A stretch of 64,000 nucleotides of DNA, from NCBI RefSeq assembly GCF_900302465.1, contig NZ_OMOR01000001.1, positions 806,001-870,000 of the forward strand, written 5' to 3'. The number at the start of each line of letters is the position of its first letter. Position 1 is the first letter of the stretch. Under the pieces are notes generated by a model, which was not told the DNA's origin, ran no database searches, and saw only the letters and a program-made list of their open reading frames with translations. Positions 17,491-26,626 of this stretch are shown piece by piece. The translations under genes were made by a program, and so were the position numbers. Origin of the DNA: Ascidiaceihabitans donghaensis. Its GTDB lineage: Bacteria; Pseudomonadota; Alphaproteobacteria; Rhodobacterales; Rhodobacteraceae.

Positions 17491-18317
17491 AGGGTTTGTT
17501 TGCCGCCGCTCTTGTTTTGACAGGCAGTGTGGCTGGTGTGTTGGCCAGTGCGCCCGAGGCGTCATTGCGTCCGGTGGGACGCGCTGGCACAGACGCAAGA
17601 AACCCTGTGAGCCTTGCGCAAACCGTGGCCTCAGCAGATGCGGCGAAAGCCGTTGTCGGGCAAACAGCATCCAGTCAGGGTGTGGTGATCCTGTCATCTG
17701 CAGAGGCTCCGGGGCTGGGGCAATCCTTGCGACCAGAAGTGCGGTCGCAAGGGATCGTGCAAAAGGCAATGGCCAAGCGAAAGCAACGCCGCAAAGGGGC
17801 TGTGTGCGGTGATCTGGACATTCAAGGTGAAGACGTGGGGCGCGTTCCGGGCAAACTGAATGGATGCGGGGTGAGCAATGCAGTGCGTGTGCGGTCCGTG
17901 GCTGGTGTCACCCTTAGCCAAGGATCAGTGATGGATTGCGGCACAGCCAAAGCCCTGAAATCATGGATCGTGAACGGGGCACGCCCTGCTATCGGATCCA
18001 AAGGGGGCGGACTGGCGCGTCTGAAGGTTGCAGCGCACTACGCGTGCCGTACGCGCAACAACAAGACTGGCGCGAAGATTTCTGAACATGGCAAAGGCCG
18101 CGCGATAGACATTTCGGGCTTTACGTTGAACGACGGCAGCACGATCACCGTTCTGAAGGGATGGCGCACACGCGGACAAAGCAAAGCGCTGCGTCAGATG
18201 CATCGCGCCGCATGTGGGCCTTTTGGTACAGTGCTTGGACCGGAAGCGGATCGCTACCATCAGGACCATTTCCATTTCGACACCGCGCGTTACCGCAGTG
18301 GACCCTATTGCCGCTGA
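17487..18317 (+). CDS. Secreted extensin-like (M15-type) protein
   Basis: A 276-residue exported protein with an N-terminal signal peptide (about residues 1-21), a low-complexity linker, and a C-terminal extensin-like domain of about 180 residues. The motifs SEHGKGRAIDISGF (H-x6-D) and YHQDHFHFDTAR (HxH) have the spacing of zinc ligands in the D-Ala-D-Ala peptidase/M15 fold, so a peptidoglycan peptidase role is reasonable but unproven. Several cysteines (VCGDL, GCGVS, MDCGTA, YACRT, AACGP, YCR) suggest disulfides. It is coupled to tyrC by a four-base overlap and abuts convergent DUF2125 with no gap. Confidence 0.8.
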   Translation: MKGLFAAALVLTGSVAGVLASAPEASLRPVGRAGTDARNPVSLAQTVASADAAKAVVGQTASSQGVVILSSAEAPGLGQSLRPEVRSQGIVQKAMAKRKQRRKGAVCGDLDIQGEDVGRVPGKLNGCGVSNAVRVRSVAGVTLSQGSVMDCGTAKALKSWIVNGARPAIGSKGGGLARLKVAAHYACRTRNNKTGAKISEHGKGRAIDISGFTLNDGSTITVLKGWRTRGQSKALRQMHRAACGPFGTVLGPEADRYHQDHFHFDTARYRSGPYCR

Positions 18318-19322
18318 TCAGCGCAGAATGATGCGCGGGGCAGGGCCGATGGGAATAATGCCCACCGACATGAACCCCGACCGGAAATTCAGTTGGACAT
18401 CAAGGGCCGTAGGGTCACCCGACATCCGGGCCAACAGGCCCAAGCCTTCTTGGGCCTGCGTGCGCAATTGTGATGGCAAAAGCCCGGCACCTTCTGCGAG
18501 GTCCAGCATTGTTTGCCAATTTTCAGCCTGCAAATTCAATGTGCCCGTTGGCACGCCTGTGTCGTCGACTTCAAGATCAGCGGCGGCGAACAGACGTAAA
18601 TCGCCCCATGCCGCTTCTGCTAAATCCAGTTTGATGACACGCGGCTGCGGGGCACGATCCTCCAAGGCGCGTATGTCCCACGGCCGATCAAATGTGATGC
18701 TTGCGCCCAATTCCAATCGGTCAAATGACACTGGCCATTCGACAGGAACCCGCAGCTCTTTGCGCATCGACGACCCAAGGGTAAATCGGGGGGCTATGGC
18801 GAAAAATGTGTAGGTCTGGGGGGCATCGGGCGATTGCAACATCTGCATTGTCAAACGATCGGCTGCATAAAGTCCGCCGTCTGGCGTGGATATGTCCCAT
18901 GCACCGGCATTGGCGGTCAGCCCCTCAAGCTCAAGAGACGTGCCGGGGTGCAGGCGCAAATCTGTATGCGCATTTGCCGCCGTTACGCTGGCTTTGGACT
19001 GCGGTGTGAAAAACTGCATGGGCGCGTCGGTGAAGGTCACTTTGACATCGCCGGGCCACCAAATTGGCGTGCTGATCGACATCTGTGGTATGTTGACAGC
19101 CACACCACGTGCGGGATTGGCAAGGGCGATGCCTGTTAATGCGCTCTCAATACGCAGCGGAAAGCCAGTGCTGTCGTGTGACAGGCTTTCGGCTTGCCAT
19201 CCGAATCCTCGACGGTCTTCGAGCCACGTCTCAATGGCGGTGCGCAACCCAAATGCGGCGACAGCCCACCAGACACACCACATGATAAGCAAAACAAGAA
19301 CGGCCCACAGTAATTTGCGCAT
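18318..19322 (-). CDS. DUF2125 domain protein
   Basis: A 334-residue protein with one N-terminal transmembrane or signal segment (LLWAVLVLLIMWCVWWAVAA, residues 4-23) and a long beta-rich periplasmic part typical of DUF2125, an alphaproteobacterial family of unknown function with resemblance to AsmA-like envelope proteins. The W-rich N-terminus fits an uncleaved anchor. It is convergent with the extensin-like gene (stop codons abut at 18317/18318) and divergent from chaC with a 64-base gap. Confidence 0.78.
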   Translation of the reverse strand: MRKLLWAVLVLLIMWCVWWAVAAFGLRTAIETWLEDRRGFGWQAESLSHDSTGFPLRIESALTGIALANPARGVAVNIPQMSISTPIWWPGDVKVTFTDAPMQFFTPQSKASVTAANAHTDLRLHPGTSLELEGLTANAGAWDISTPDGGLYAADRLTMQMLQSPDAPQTYTFFAIAPRFTLGSSMRKELRVPVEWPVSFDRLELGASITFDRPWDIRALEDRAPQPRVIKLDLAEAAWGDLRLFAAADLEVDDTGVPTGTLNLQAENWQTMLDLAEGAGLLPSQLRTQAQEGLGLLARMSGDPTALDVQLNFRSGFMSVGIIPIGPAPRIILR

Positions 19323-19386
19323 ATGCGCCCCTTTCGCTTTGTCCAGAATTCAGGTTTACCCAGCCCAAGGAAAAAGGACCAGTGCG

Positions 19387-19917
19387 ATGACAATGTGGGT
19401 GTTTGGGTACGGAAGCTTGTTGTGGAACCCGGGGTTTGAGGTGGCAGAACAGGTGATTGGGCAACTTGACGGGTATGCGCGGTCGTTTTGCATGCGGTCC
19501 ATTCACCACCGCGGCACCGAAAAGGAGCCGGGTTTGGTCTTGGCATTGGACGAAGCATCAGATGTGTCCTGCCAAGGGGTGGCTTTGGCCGTCGTGTCTG
19601 GCCAAGAGGCAGAAACGCTGGCCTATTTACGCGAGCGGGAGTTGATTTCATCGGCGTATCTGGAAAAGAACCTGACAGTACGCTTGGCAGACGGGCGTGA
19701 TGTGATGGCCGTGACCTATGTTATTGACGAAAGCCACGATCAGTATTGCGGCGGGATGCCCTTGGAAGAGCAGGCCCATATTATCGCAAAAGCTGTCGGG
19801 GGACGGGGCCCCAACACCGAATATCTGTACAATACAGCGGATCATTTGACACAAATCGGGCTGCACGACCCAGACCTTGCGTGGCTGACGGAACGCGTAA
19901 GGGTGCTCAGCGCATAA
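19387..19917 (+). CDS. chaC: Glutathione-specific gamma-glutamylcyclotransferase (ChaC)
   Basis: A 176-residue ChaC-family enzyme that splits glutathione to 5-oxoproline and Cys-Gly in the cytoplasm. It shows the substrate loop GYGSLLWNPGF at residues 7-17 and the conserved RELISSAYLEK region holding the catalytic acidic residue. The start at 19387 is set by AAGGA with an eight-base spacer; the open frame runs 167 codons upstream but that part is antisense to DUF2125. It precedes the ExbB/MotA-like gene by 76 bases. Confidence 0.9.
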   Translation: MTMWVFGYGSLLWNPGFEVAEQVIGQLDGYARSFCMRSIHHRGTEKEPGLVLALDEASDVSCQGVALAVVSGQEAETLAYLRERELISSAYLEKNLTVRLADGRDVMAVTYVIDESHDQYCGGMPLEEQAHIIAKAVGGRGPNTEYLYNTADHLTQIGLHDPDLAWLTERVRVLSA

Positions 19918-19993
19918 ATCCTTGGCGCCTACTGTGTTTTTTCGTTAACCTGTGCACCAAGAGCAGAACAAACAGGTCAGAAACGAGACGCCC

Positions 19994-21190
19994 ATGGCGC
20001 AAGCAGACCAACAGGTCCGACCCCAATTTTCGCAACCCGTCCGGCAGATCACTACGATGTTGCTGGTTTTGGGGTTGTGCGGTGTAGGCGCATTTTTTGC
20101 TGCCCCTCGCGTTTTGCCCGTTTTTCAAGCCAACCCGTATCTGAACGGATTCATCGTCTTTGTCTTTCTGATCGGAGTTCTTGCCTGTTTTTGGCAAGTT
20201 TTGCAGCTGATTGGATCTGTACGCTGGATTGAGGCATTTGTCAGCGAAGACATGGATGAAGACATCAAAGCGCCACAGCTTTTGGCGCCGTTGGCAACGT
20301 TATTGCGTGCGCGGGGCGCGCGTATGCAGGTCAGCTCTGCCTCAACCAGTTCGATCCTGGAATCTGTTGCAACACGCATTGACGAAGCCCGCGAGATAAC
20401 GCGATATATCGTTAACTTGTTGATTTTCTTGGGGTTGTTGGGGACGTTCTACGGTTTGGCAACGACGGTACCGGCGCTTGTGGACACCATTCGCAGTCTC
20501 GCACCACAGGAAGGTGAAGCCGGGGTCGAGGTTTTCGGACGCTTGATGAACGGCCTTGAAAGTCAGCTCAGCGGCATGGGCGTGGCATTTGCATCGTCCC
20601 TTTTGGGTCTCGCCGGATCGCTTGTTGTGGGGCTCTTGGAATTGTTTGCGGGTCACGGCCAGAACCGGTTTTACCGCGAACTTGAAGAATGGCTCAGCAC
20701 GATCACGCGGGTCGGCTTTACATCCGGTGAAGAATCCACCGCAGATCAAGTTGCGATGGCAGGGGTGCTGGATCACATGGCCGAACAGATGGAAGCTTTG
20801 CAACAGATGTTCACGCAGTCTGACGTCAGCCGGTCCATGGTGGATGAACGGCTGGGCACGCTGGCCACATCCATTGAGAACATGACCCATCAGATGCAGC
20901 ACGGTGATGCTGAAAATTCTGCATTAGAGCGCGTGGCCGCAGGCCAAGAGCGATTGATCGCCCATCTTGAAACGCAAGGCACAGGTGACGGGATCGACGC
21001 GGAAAGCCGGATGCGACTGCGATCTATCGATGTTCAGATGCTGCGCATTCTGGAAGAGATTTCCGCGGGTCGGCAAGAAAGCATGGCGGCGCTGCATGCA
21101 GACATTAGCGCTTTGGCACAAGCTTTGTCGCAACCCAAGGGGCAGGCGAGACGCCTGACCAAGGGATCAAACGCTAAGGGACAAGATTAA
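19994..21190 (+). CDS. ExbB/MotA-like proton-channel subunit
   Basis: A 398-residue membrane protein. Four hydrophobic helices are visible at about residues 19-37, 48-72, 131-155 and 185-210; helices 3 and 4 (YIVNLLIFLGLLGTFYGLA and GVAFASSLLGLAGSLVVGLL) match the MotA/TolQ/ExbB channel core. About 190 residues of charged, coiled-coil-prone cytoplasmic tail follow, ending in a basic segment. Such subunits conduct ions with a MotB/TolR/ExbD partner and power movement at the cell wall. The partner gene starts two bases after this stop codon. Which process it drives is unknown. Confidence 0.82.
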   Translation: MAQADQQVRPQFSQPVRQITTMLLVLGLCGVGAFFAAPRVLPVFQANPYLNGFIVFVFLIGVLACFWQVLQLIGSVRWIEAFVSEDMDEDIKAPQLLAPLATLLRARGARMQVSSASTSSILESVATRIDEAREITRYIVNLLIFLGLLGTFYGLATTVPALVDTIRSLAPQEGEAGVEVFGRLMNGLESQLSGMGVAFASSLLGLAGSLVVGLLELFAGHGQNRFYRELEEWLSTITRVGFTSGEESTADQVAMAGVLDHMAEQMEALQQMFTQSDVSRSMVDERLGTLATSIENMTHQMQHGDAENSALERVAAGQERLIAHLETQGTGDGIDAESRMRLRSIDVQMLRILEEISAGRQESMAALHADISALAQALSQPKGQARRLTKGSNAKGQD

Positions 21191-21192
21191 CG

Positions 21193-23160
21193 ATGGCCCT
21201 CTCGCGTCGCACAGGAGCAAGGTTTCAGGCCTCGATCTGGCCGGGCTTTGTGGATGCGATGACGGGTTTGTTGTTGGTTTTGATGTTTGTGTTGACCATT
21301 TTCATGGTCGTGCAATTTGTCTTGCGTGAAACCATATCGGGGCAGGAATCCGAACTGAACACGCTGGCGGGCGAAGTCGCGGCATTGGCGCAGGCGCTTG
21401 GGTTGGAGGAGCAACGCAGCGCCGGTTTGGAAACGCGGCTTTCGGGGCTGAACGACACGCTTTCCGATGCGCAGGTGCAGCTTGCAGAACAGTCCAGCAT
21501 CATCGCAACTTTGACGTCTGAGCGCGATGCGCAGTCTGCAGCATTGGCTGCCGCAGAAGCAGAAATAACGGGTTTCGAAGCGCAAGTAGCCGGATTGCTT
21601 GCGCAACGGGACGCGGCACGCGTGAACGTAAGCGAACTTGAAGCCCGTGAGGCAGAGTTGTTGAGCGAACAAGAAGCCCTTAACTTGGCTTTGGCGTCAT
21701 TGCGAGGAGAGGTCGACAGTCAGAACGAACAGGCCCGTTTGGCTGCGGCGCAAGCTGATGCAATGCAGGCCTTGATTGCTGATTTACAATCTGAGAAATC
21801 TGACGCCAACCAACGCATCGAGCAGTTAAATTCAGACTTGGCAGCCGCGCAGGACAGCGTGACAGCGCAAGAACAAGCCCGCCTGCTGGAAGCGGCTGCC
21901 GCGGAAGCGCTTAGGGCACGTTTGGCCAACGCCGATGCTGAACTGACTGCGATGACCTTGGCACTGGAAGAACAACGCAAGCAGGCCGAAGACACGTTGA
22001 CACTGTTGGCGGCTGCACGCGCGACCGGTGACGCGCTGGACGCCGAACTGGCAGATGCTTTAAGCCGTATTTCGATCTTGCAAGAGGTGGAAGGCACGTT
22101 GTCCGAAACGCAGAAATCTGCGGCCCAATTGGCACAAGACAACGCCAATTTGATGGTTGAACTGGACCAGATGCGCCAAGCACTGTCCGCCGCCGAACAA
22201 GCAATCGAAGCTGGAAACGAAGATGTCAGCACCTTGCGCACCCGGTTGGCGGAAGCTGAAACACAGTTAGCTTCGGGGCGCGATGAAGCCGTATCTTTGC
22301 AAGACCAATTGGCCCGTGCATTGGCTGAAAAGCAGGCCGCAAACGCGCAAACCGCGAGCACACAAACAGAAATTGATCGCCGCGAAGCCCTGTTGAAAGC
22401 GGCTCAAGACGCGCTGACCGTAGAAAAAGAAACAACACGCGCGGCTCAGCAACAGTCCTTGGAGGCACAACGCCAAACCGAGTTGTTGAACCAGCAAGTT
22501 GCAGCATTGCGTACCCAATTGGGTGATCTTCAAGCCCTTTTGGACGATGCAGTGGTGCGCGACGCTGCCAAAGACGTGCAAATTCAATCGTTGGCCAGTC
22601 AGGTGAACACCGCGTTGGCGCGTGCTTTGGCGCAAGAAACCCGTGCGCGGGCCTTGGAAGAAGAGGATCGCAAACGTTTGGAGGCAGAGGCACAAGATCT
22701 CGAAAAATATCGGTCTGAATTTTTTGGACGGCTGCGAGACTTGCTTGGAAATCAAGAAGGCATTCGCATCGAAGGGGACCGATTTGTCTTTTCGTCCGAA
22801 GTGCTATTCCCGCCGGGCGGGGCGGATTTGTCAGTTGAAGGTCAGGCAGAGATTGCCAAAGTCGCGGGTATTTTGCGCAGCATTGCAAACGACATTCCCG
22901 CCGGGATTGATTGGGTCATTCGCGTTGATGGCCACACTGATAATGTACCGCTGCTTGGCACAGGGGAATTTGCAGACAACTGGGAACTTAGCCAAGCGCG
23001 CGCGTTGTCTGTTGTGAAATACATGGTCAATTTCCTTGGAATTCCACCCAGTCGTCTGGCCGCTAATGGGTTTGGCCAACACCAGCCGGTGAATTTGGCT
23101 GATACAGCAGCCGCACGGGCGCAGAACCGCCGGATCGAGCTGAAATTCACTGAAAAATAG
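21193..23160 (+). CDS. Long coiled-coil MotB/OmpA-like peptidoglycan-anchored stator protein
   Basis: A 655-residue protein with one N-terminal transmembrane helix (about residues 17-43) preceded by WPGFVDAMTG; the Asp at about residue 21 sits where MotB and ZorB carry the ion-binding Asp. About 450 residues of Ala/Glu/Gln-rich coiled coil follow, then an OmpA/MotB C-terminal domain (about 535-655; VDGHTDNVPL, NWELSQARALSVVKYM, GFGQHQPV and NRRIELKF) that binds peptidoglycan. It is the direct partner of the gene upstream. The coiled coil, unusually long for a MotB protein, could span much of the periplasm. Confidence 0.85.
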   Translation: MALSRRTGARFQASIWPGFVDAMTGLLLVLMFVLTIFMVVQFVLRETISGQESELNTLAGEVAALAQALGLEEQRSAGLETRLSGLNDTLSDAQVQLAEQSSIIATLTSERDAQSAALAAAEAEITGFEAQVAGLLAQRDAARVNVSELEAREAELLSEQEALNLALASLRGEVDSQNEQARLAAAQADAMQALIADLQSEKSDANQRIEQLNSDLAAAQDSVTAQEQARLLEAAAAEALRARLANADAELTAMTLALEEQRKQAEDTLTLLAAARATGDALDAELADALSRISILQEVEGTLSETQKSAAQLAQDNANLMVELDQMRQALSAAEQAIEAGNEDVSTLRTRLAEAETQLASGRDEAVSLQDQLARALAEKQAANAQTASTQTEIDRREALLKAAQDALTVEKETTRAAQQQSLEAQRQTELLNQQVAALRTQLGDLQALLDDAVVRDAAKDVQIQSLASQVNTALARALAQETRARALEEEDRKRLEAEAQDLEKYRSEFFGRLRDLLGNQEGIRIEGDRFVFSSEVLFPPGGADLSVEGQAEIAKVAGILRSIANDIPAGIDWVIRVDGHTDNVPLLGTGEFADNWELSQARALSVVKYMVNFLGIPPSRLAANGFGQHQPVNLADTAAARAQNRRIELKFTEK

Positions 23161-23162
23161 GC

Positions 23163-24134
23163 TTATTTTAGCGTGACGTAGCCATTTTGCCCGCTGATCA
23201 CCCGTCCATCTCTAATCAACAATGCCGTGCCTGTGTATTTACCGCTGGGCCAGGTTGCACCGTTCAATCGTTTACCTGCTGCTTGAAAATATTGGGCTTT
23301 GTTTTTTTCGATTTTCGTTGTGTGGTCCGTGATAGTTCCGTTGGGGCCCTTGATGACCAACCTAAGCTGATCTCCTTTTTGCAATCCAAAACCGAAGCCG
23401 AACACAACCAAAGCCGGAGCATCTAGTGGCAATACCCCCTTTGCGGCACGGCCTGATTTGACGTCTGTGTATTCAGGCACCTTGTCGGCGAAACCCGCAT
23501 AGATCATGCCCCCAGGCTGGTAGTTTAAAGGTGTTTTCCAAAGTGTCTTCTTGTCCGGTGCGCGACATTTTACAACTCCGTCGGGGTCAAACGGATCAAC
23601 GACTTCGCCGTTTTTGCGCACCGAAAGATGGACATGGGGAAATTGTGTGCGGCCGCTTAGACCGACTTCACCCAAAACTGCACCTGCTTGAACCGTCTGC
23701 CCTTTGCGCACCACGATCGATCCCTTTTTCAGATGGCAGTACTGGGTTTCCCACCCATCTGAATGTTCGATGACCACGCCGTTCCCACATTCCCGACCCG
23801 CAACACTTTCCGCGTTTGCGTCTGTTTTTAACTGGTCTTTGATGGAGTTACGCAATCGGACCACTGTACCGGGTGCAGCAGCAACGACGTTTACTCCGTC
23901 GCGCATCTGACGAAGGGTCCGAAGGGCAAAATCTGTGCCCTTGTGGTTGTTATAGCTGAGGGGTGCGCATCGGTAGTCTTTTGCATTCTTGGTGGGATCG
24001 TGATCGACATACTGCTGTATGAAGCAGTCTTCCCCAAGCATGCAGTCAATGGGTTGTTGTAGTTGAATGGTTTGCGCCGCAGCAGGTGCCGCGGCGCAAA
24101 ATAGCAAAGCCGATATGATATCCTTAAAGGTCAC
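23163..24134 (-). CDS. Secreted M23 (LytM-type) peptidase
   Basis: A 323-residue exported protein with a signal peptide (cleavage near AAAQ, residue 21). The lysostaphin-type zinc site is complete: HKGTDFA (HxxxD, about residues 64-70) and HVHLSVR (HxH, about 165-171), with NGVVIEHSDGWETQYCHL between them. M23 enzymes cut peptide crosslinks in peptidoglycan. A C-terminal beta-rich extension of about 100 residues has no name I recognise. It starts with GTG inside the clpA stop (GTGA overlap) and converges on the MotB-like gene with a two-base gap. Confidence 0.88.
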   Translation of the reverse strand: MTFKDIISALLFCAAAPAAAQTIQLQQPIDCMLGEDCFIQQYVDHDPTKNAKDYRCAPLSYNNHKGTDFALRTLRQMRDGVNVVAAAPGTVVRLRNSIKDQLKTDANAESVAGRECGNGVVIEHSDGWETQYCHLKKGSIVVRKGQTVQAGAVLGEVGLSGRTQFPHVHLSVRKNGEVVDPFDPDGVVKCRAPDKKTLWKTPLNYQPGGMIYAGFADKVPEYTDVKSGRAAKGVLPLDAPALVVFGFGFGLQKGDQLRLVIKGPNGTITDHTTKIEKNKAQYFQAAGKRLNGATWPSGKYTGTALLIRDGRVISGQNGYVTLK

Positions 24135-26479
24135 TCAGCTGTCAGAAGGGGCGGTTTGTCACCGGAAATACGCGGCTTTTCAGGGCCTTCGATCCGCAAG
24201 TCCAATTCGCCGCTTTTTACACCAACTTTCACCACGCCGCCTTTGGCCAATTTGCCAAACAGCAGTTCTTCGGCCAGCGGCTTTTTGATGTGCTCCTGGA
24301 TAACACGACCCAAGGGGCGTGCGCCCATTTTGTCGTCATATCCTTTGTCTCCAAGCCACTCGGCGGCTGCACGCGTCAGTTCAATGGTAACATTGCGATC
24401 CATCAGTTGCGCTTCCAGTTGCAGCACGAATTTTTCGACAACTTGCGCGATGATAGATTTACCCAATGGTGCAAAGCTGATCACAGCGTCCAAACGGTTG
24501 CGGAATTCCGGCGTAAATGTCCGTTCGATCGCAGCGGTGTCTTCGCCCTGGCGACGTTCACGCCCAAATCCGATGGCTTCCTTCGCTTGTTCTGCAGCGC
24601 CCGCATTGGAGGTCATGATCAACACAACATTCCGGAAATCAACAGTACGTCCATTGTGATCCGTCAGTTTGCCGTGATCCATGACTTGCAGCAAAATGTT
24701 GTACACATCAGGGTGTGCCTTTTCCATTTCGTCCAACAGCAGTACGCAATGCGGATGCTGATCAACACCGTCCGTCAGCATACCGCCTTGATCAAAGCCC
24801 ACATATCCGGGGGGCGCACCGATCAGACGCGATACCGCATGCTTTTCCATGTACTCGGACATATCGAACCGCAAAAGCTCCACACCCAACGTATCAGCCA
24901 ATTGCTTTGCGACTTCGGTTTTACCAACGCCGGTGGGGCCTGCGAACAGATAGTTGCCGATTGGTTTTTCCGGTTCACGCAGCCCGGCCCGTGCCAGTTT
25001 AATAGCAGAGCTCAAAGCCTCGATGGCTTTGTCCTGACCAAACACCACACGTTTCAGAGAAGCTTCGAGATCTTTCAGCACAACAGCGTCGTCTTTGGTG
25101 ACGTTTTTGGGCGGAATGCGCGCAATTTTCGCGACAACGGATTCGATTTCCTTTGTTCCGATGGTTTTTCGACGTTTCGCGGCCTGAACCAAATGTTGCG
25201 CAGCACCGGCTTCATCAATCACGTCAATGGCTGAATCGGGCAATTTGCGGTCGTTGATATAGCGCGATGCAAGTTCTACCGATGTTTTAATCGCATCAGC
25301 TGTATATTTTACCGCGTGGTGGTCTTCAAAATAAGGCTTGAGCCCTTTTAGAATTTTGACCGCATCTTCGACTGAAGGCTCGTTCACGTCAATCTTCTGG
25401 AAACGACGCGCCAAGGCACGGTCTTTTTCAAAATGTTGACGGAACTCTTTGTAAGTTGTGGACCCCATCGTGCGCAATTTGCCACCTGCCAAAGCAGGTT
25501 TAAGTAAATTGGACGCGTCCATTGCGCCGCCAGAGGTTGCTCCGGCGCCAATCACAGTGTGGATTTCATCGATAAACAGAACTGCATCGTCGTGATCTTC
25601 CAGTTCCGTCACAACGGCCTTCAAGCGTTCTTCGAAATCACCACGGTACCGCGTACCTGCTAACAAAGCGCCCATATCGAGGGAGAAAATTGTCGTTTCC
25701 GACAAAACTTCGGGTGTTTCACCAGCCACGATCTTACGTGCCAACCCTTCTGCAATCGCCGTTTTGCCCACGCCGGGATCACCCACCAAAAGGGGGTTGT
25801 TCTTGCGGCGACGACATAGAACCTGAATGCACCGCTCGACTTCGCTGTCGCGCCCGATCAGCGGATCGATGTCGCCTTCACGGGATTTGGCATTGAGATC
25901 AACGCAGTATTTTTCAAGAGCGCTGTCTTTCTTTTCGCCCTCGGTCACCCCTTGGGCTTCTTCTTCGACTTCTGGTGCACCGGACACTGGACGTGCTTCG
26001 CCAAAGGCAGGGTCTTTGGCCACGCCATGTGCGATAAAGTTTACAGCATCGTAGCGTGTCATATCCTGTTCTTGCAGGAAGTAGGCCGCGTTGCTTTCGC
26101 GTTCGGCAAAGATGGCGACCAACACGTTGGCGCCGGTCACTTCCGTGCGGCCGGACGACTGCACATGGATCGCTGCGCGTTGGATCACACGTTGGAATGC
26201 TGCTGTTGGCACGGCTTCTGATCCGTCGATGTCCGTGACGAGATTGGAAAGGTCTTCATCCACGAACTCCGACAATGTATCGCGCAGTTCTGACACATCG
26301 ACCGAACAGGCCTGCATCACGCGTTTGGCGTCGGGTTCATCTATTAAGGCCAGCAGCAAATGCTCCAGCGTTGCGAATTCATGGTGGCGATCATTGGCCA
26401 GCGCGAGGGCGGCATGTATCGCCTTTTCAAGTGTTGTCGAAAATGAAGGCACGGGCGTGCTCCTGTCGATCGAGGTCAT
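24131..26479 (-). CDS. clpA: ATP-dependent Clp protease ATP-binding subunit ClpA
   Basis: A 782-residue Hsp100 unfoldase that delivers substrates to ClpP. It has the N-terminal double Clp-N repeat, a first AAA+ module (Walker A GDPGVGKTA, Walker B VLFIDEIH) and a second (Walker A GPTGVGKTEV, Walker B VLLLDEMEKAHPD), without the ClpB middle coiled coil, and a C-terminal acidic tail. A charged insertion (EEEAQGVTEGEKKDSALE) links the N domain to the first AAA+ module. clpS is often directly upstream of clpA, but here the upstream neighbour is gloB. Confidence 0.95.
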   Translation of the reverse strand: MTSIDRSTPVPSFSTTLEKAIHAALALANDRHHEFATLEHLLLALIDEPDAKRVMQACSVDVSELRDTLSEFVDEDLSNLVTDIDGSEAVPTAAFQRVIQRAAIHVQSSGRTEVTGANVLVAIFAERESNAAYFLQEQDMTRYDAVNFIAHGVAKDPAFGEARPVSGAPEVEEEAQGVTEGEKKDSALEKYCVDLNAKSREGDIDPLIGRDSEVERCIQVLCRRRKNNPLLVGDPGVGKTAIAEGLARKIVAGETPEVLSETTIFSLDMGALLAGTRYRGDFEERLKAVVTELEDHDDAVLFIDEIHTVIGAGATSGGAMDASNLLKPALAGGKLRTMGSTTYKEFRQHFEKDRALARRFQKIDVNEPSVEDAVKILKGLKPYFEDHHAVKYTADAIKTSVELASRYINDRKLPDSAIDVIDEAGAAQHLVQAAKRRKTIGTKEIESVVAKIARIPPKNVTKDDAVVLKDLEASLKRVVFGQDKAIEALSSAIKLARAGLREPEKPIGNYLFAGPTGVGKTEVAKQLADTLGVELLRFDMSEYMEKHAVSRLIGAPPGYVGFDQGGMLTDGVDQHPHCVLLLDEMEKAHPDVYNILLQVMDHGKLTDHNGRTVDFRNVVLIMTSNAGAAEQAKEAIGFGRERRQGEDTAAIERTFTPEFRNRLDAVISFAPLGKSIIAQVVEKFVLQLEAQLMDRNVTIELTRAAAEWLGDKGYDDKMGARPLGRVIQEHIKKPLAEELLFGKLAKGGVVKVGVKSGELDLRIEGPEKPRISGDKPPLLTAE

Positions 26480-26626
26480 CGGAGGCGCGGAACCATATCA
26501 CGCGTCTTCAACAACCATGGCCTCATAGTATTAGAGTTTGGTTTATCAGCGCCCAGCTTCAAGCTCTAATTTAAACAAAACTGTCACAATTTTCGTGATT
26601 GGGCAGAAAAAGCCAATTTTTTAACT

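Noticed and set aside
19994-23160. Zorya anti-phage system (ZorAB-like pair)
   Set aside because: The two subunits have the general MotAB plan, but no ZorC, ZorD or ZorE genes are adjacent, the coiled coil is in the B subunit rather than A, and the surroundings are housekeeping.
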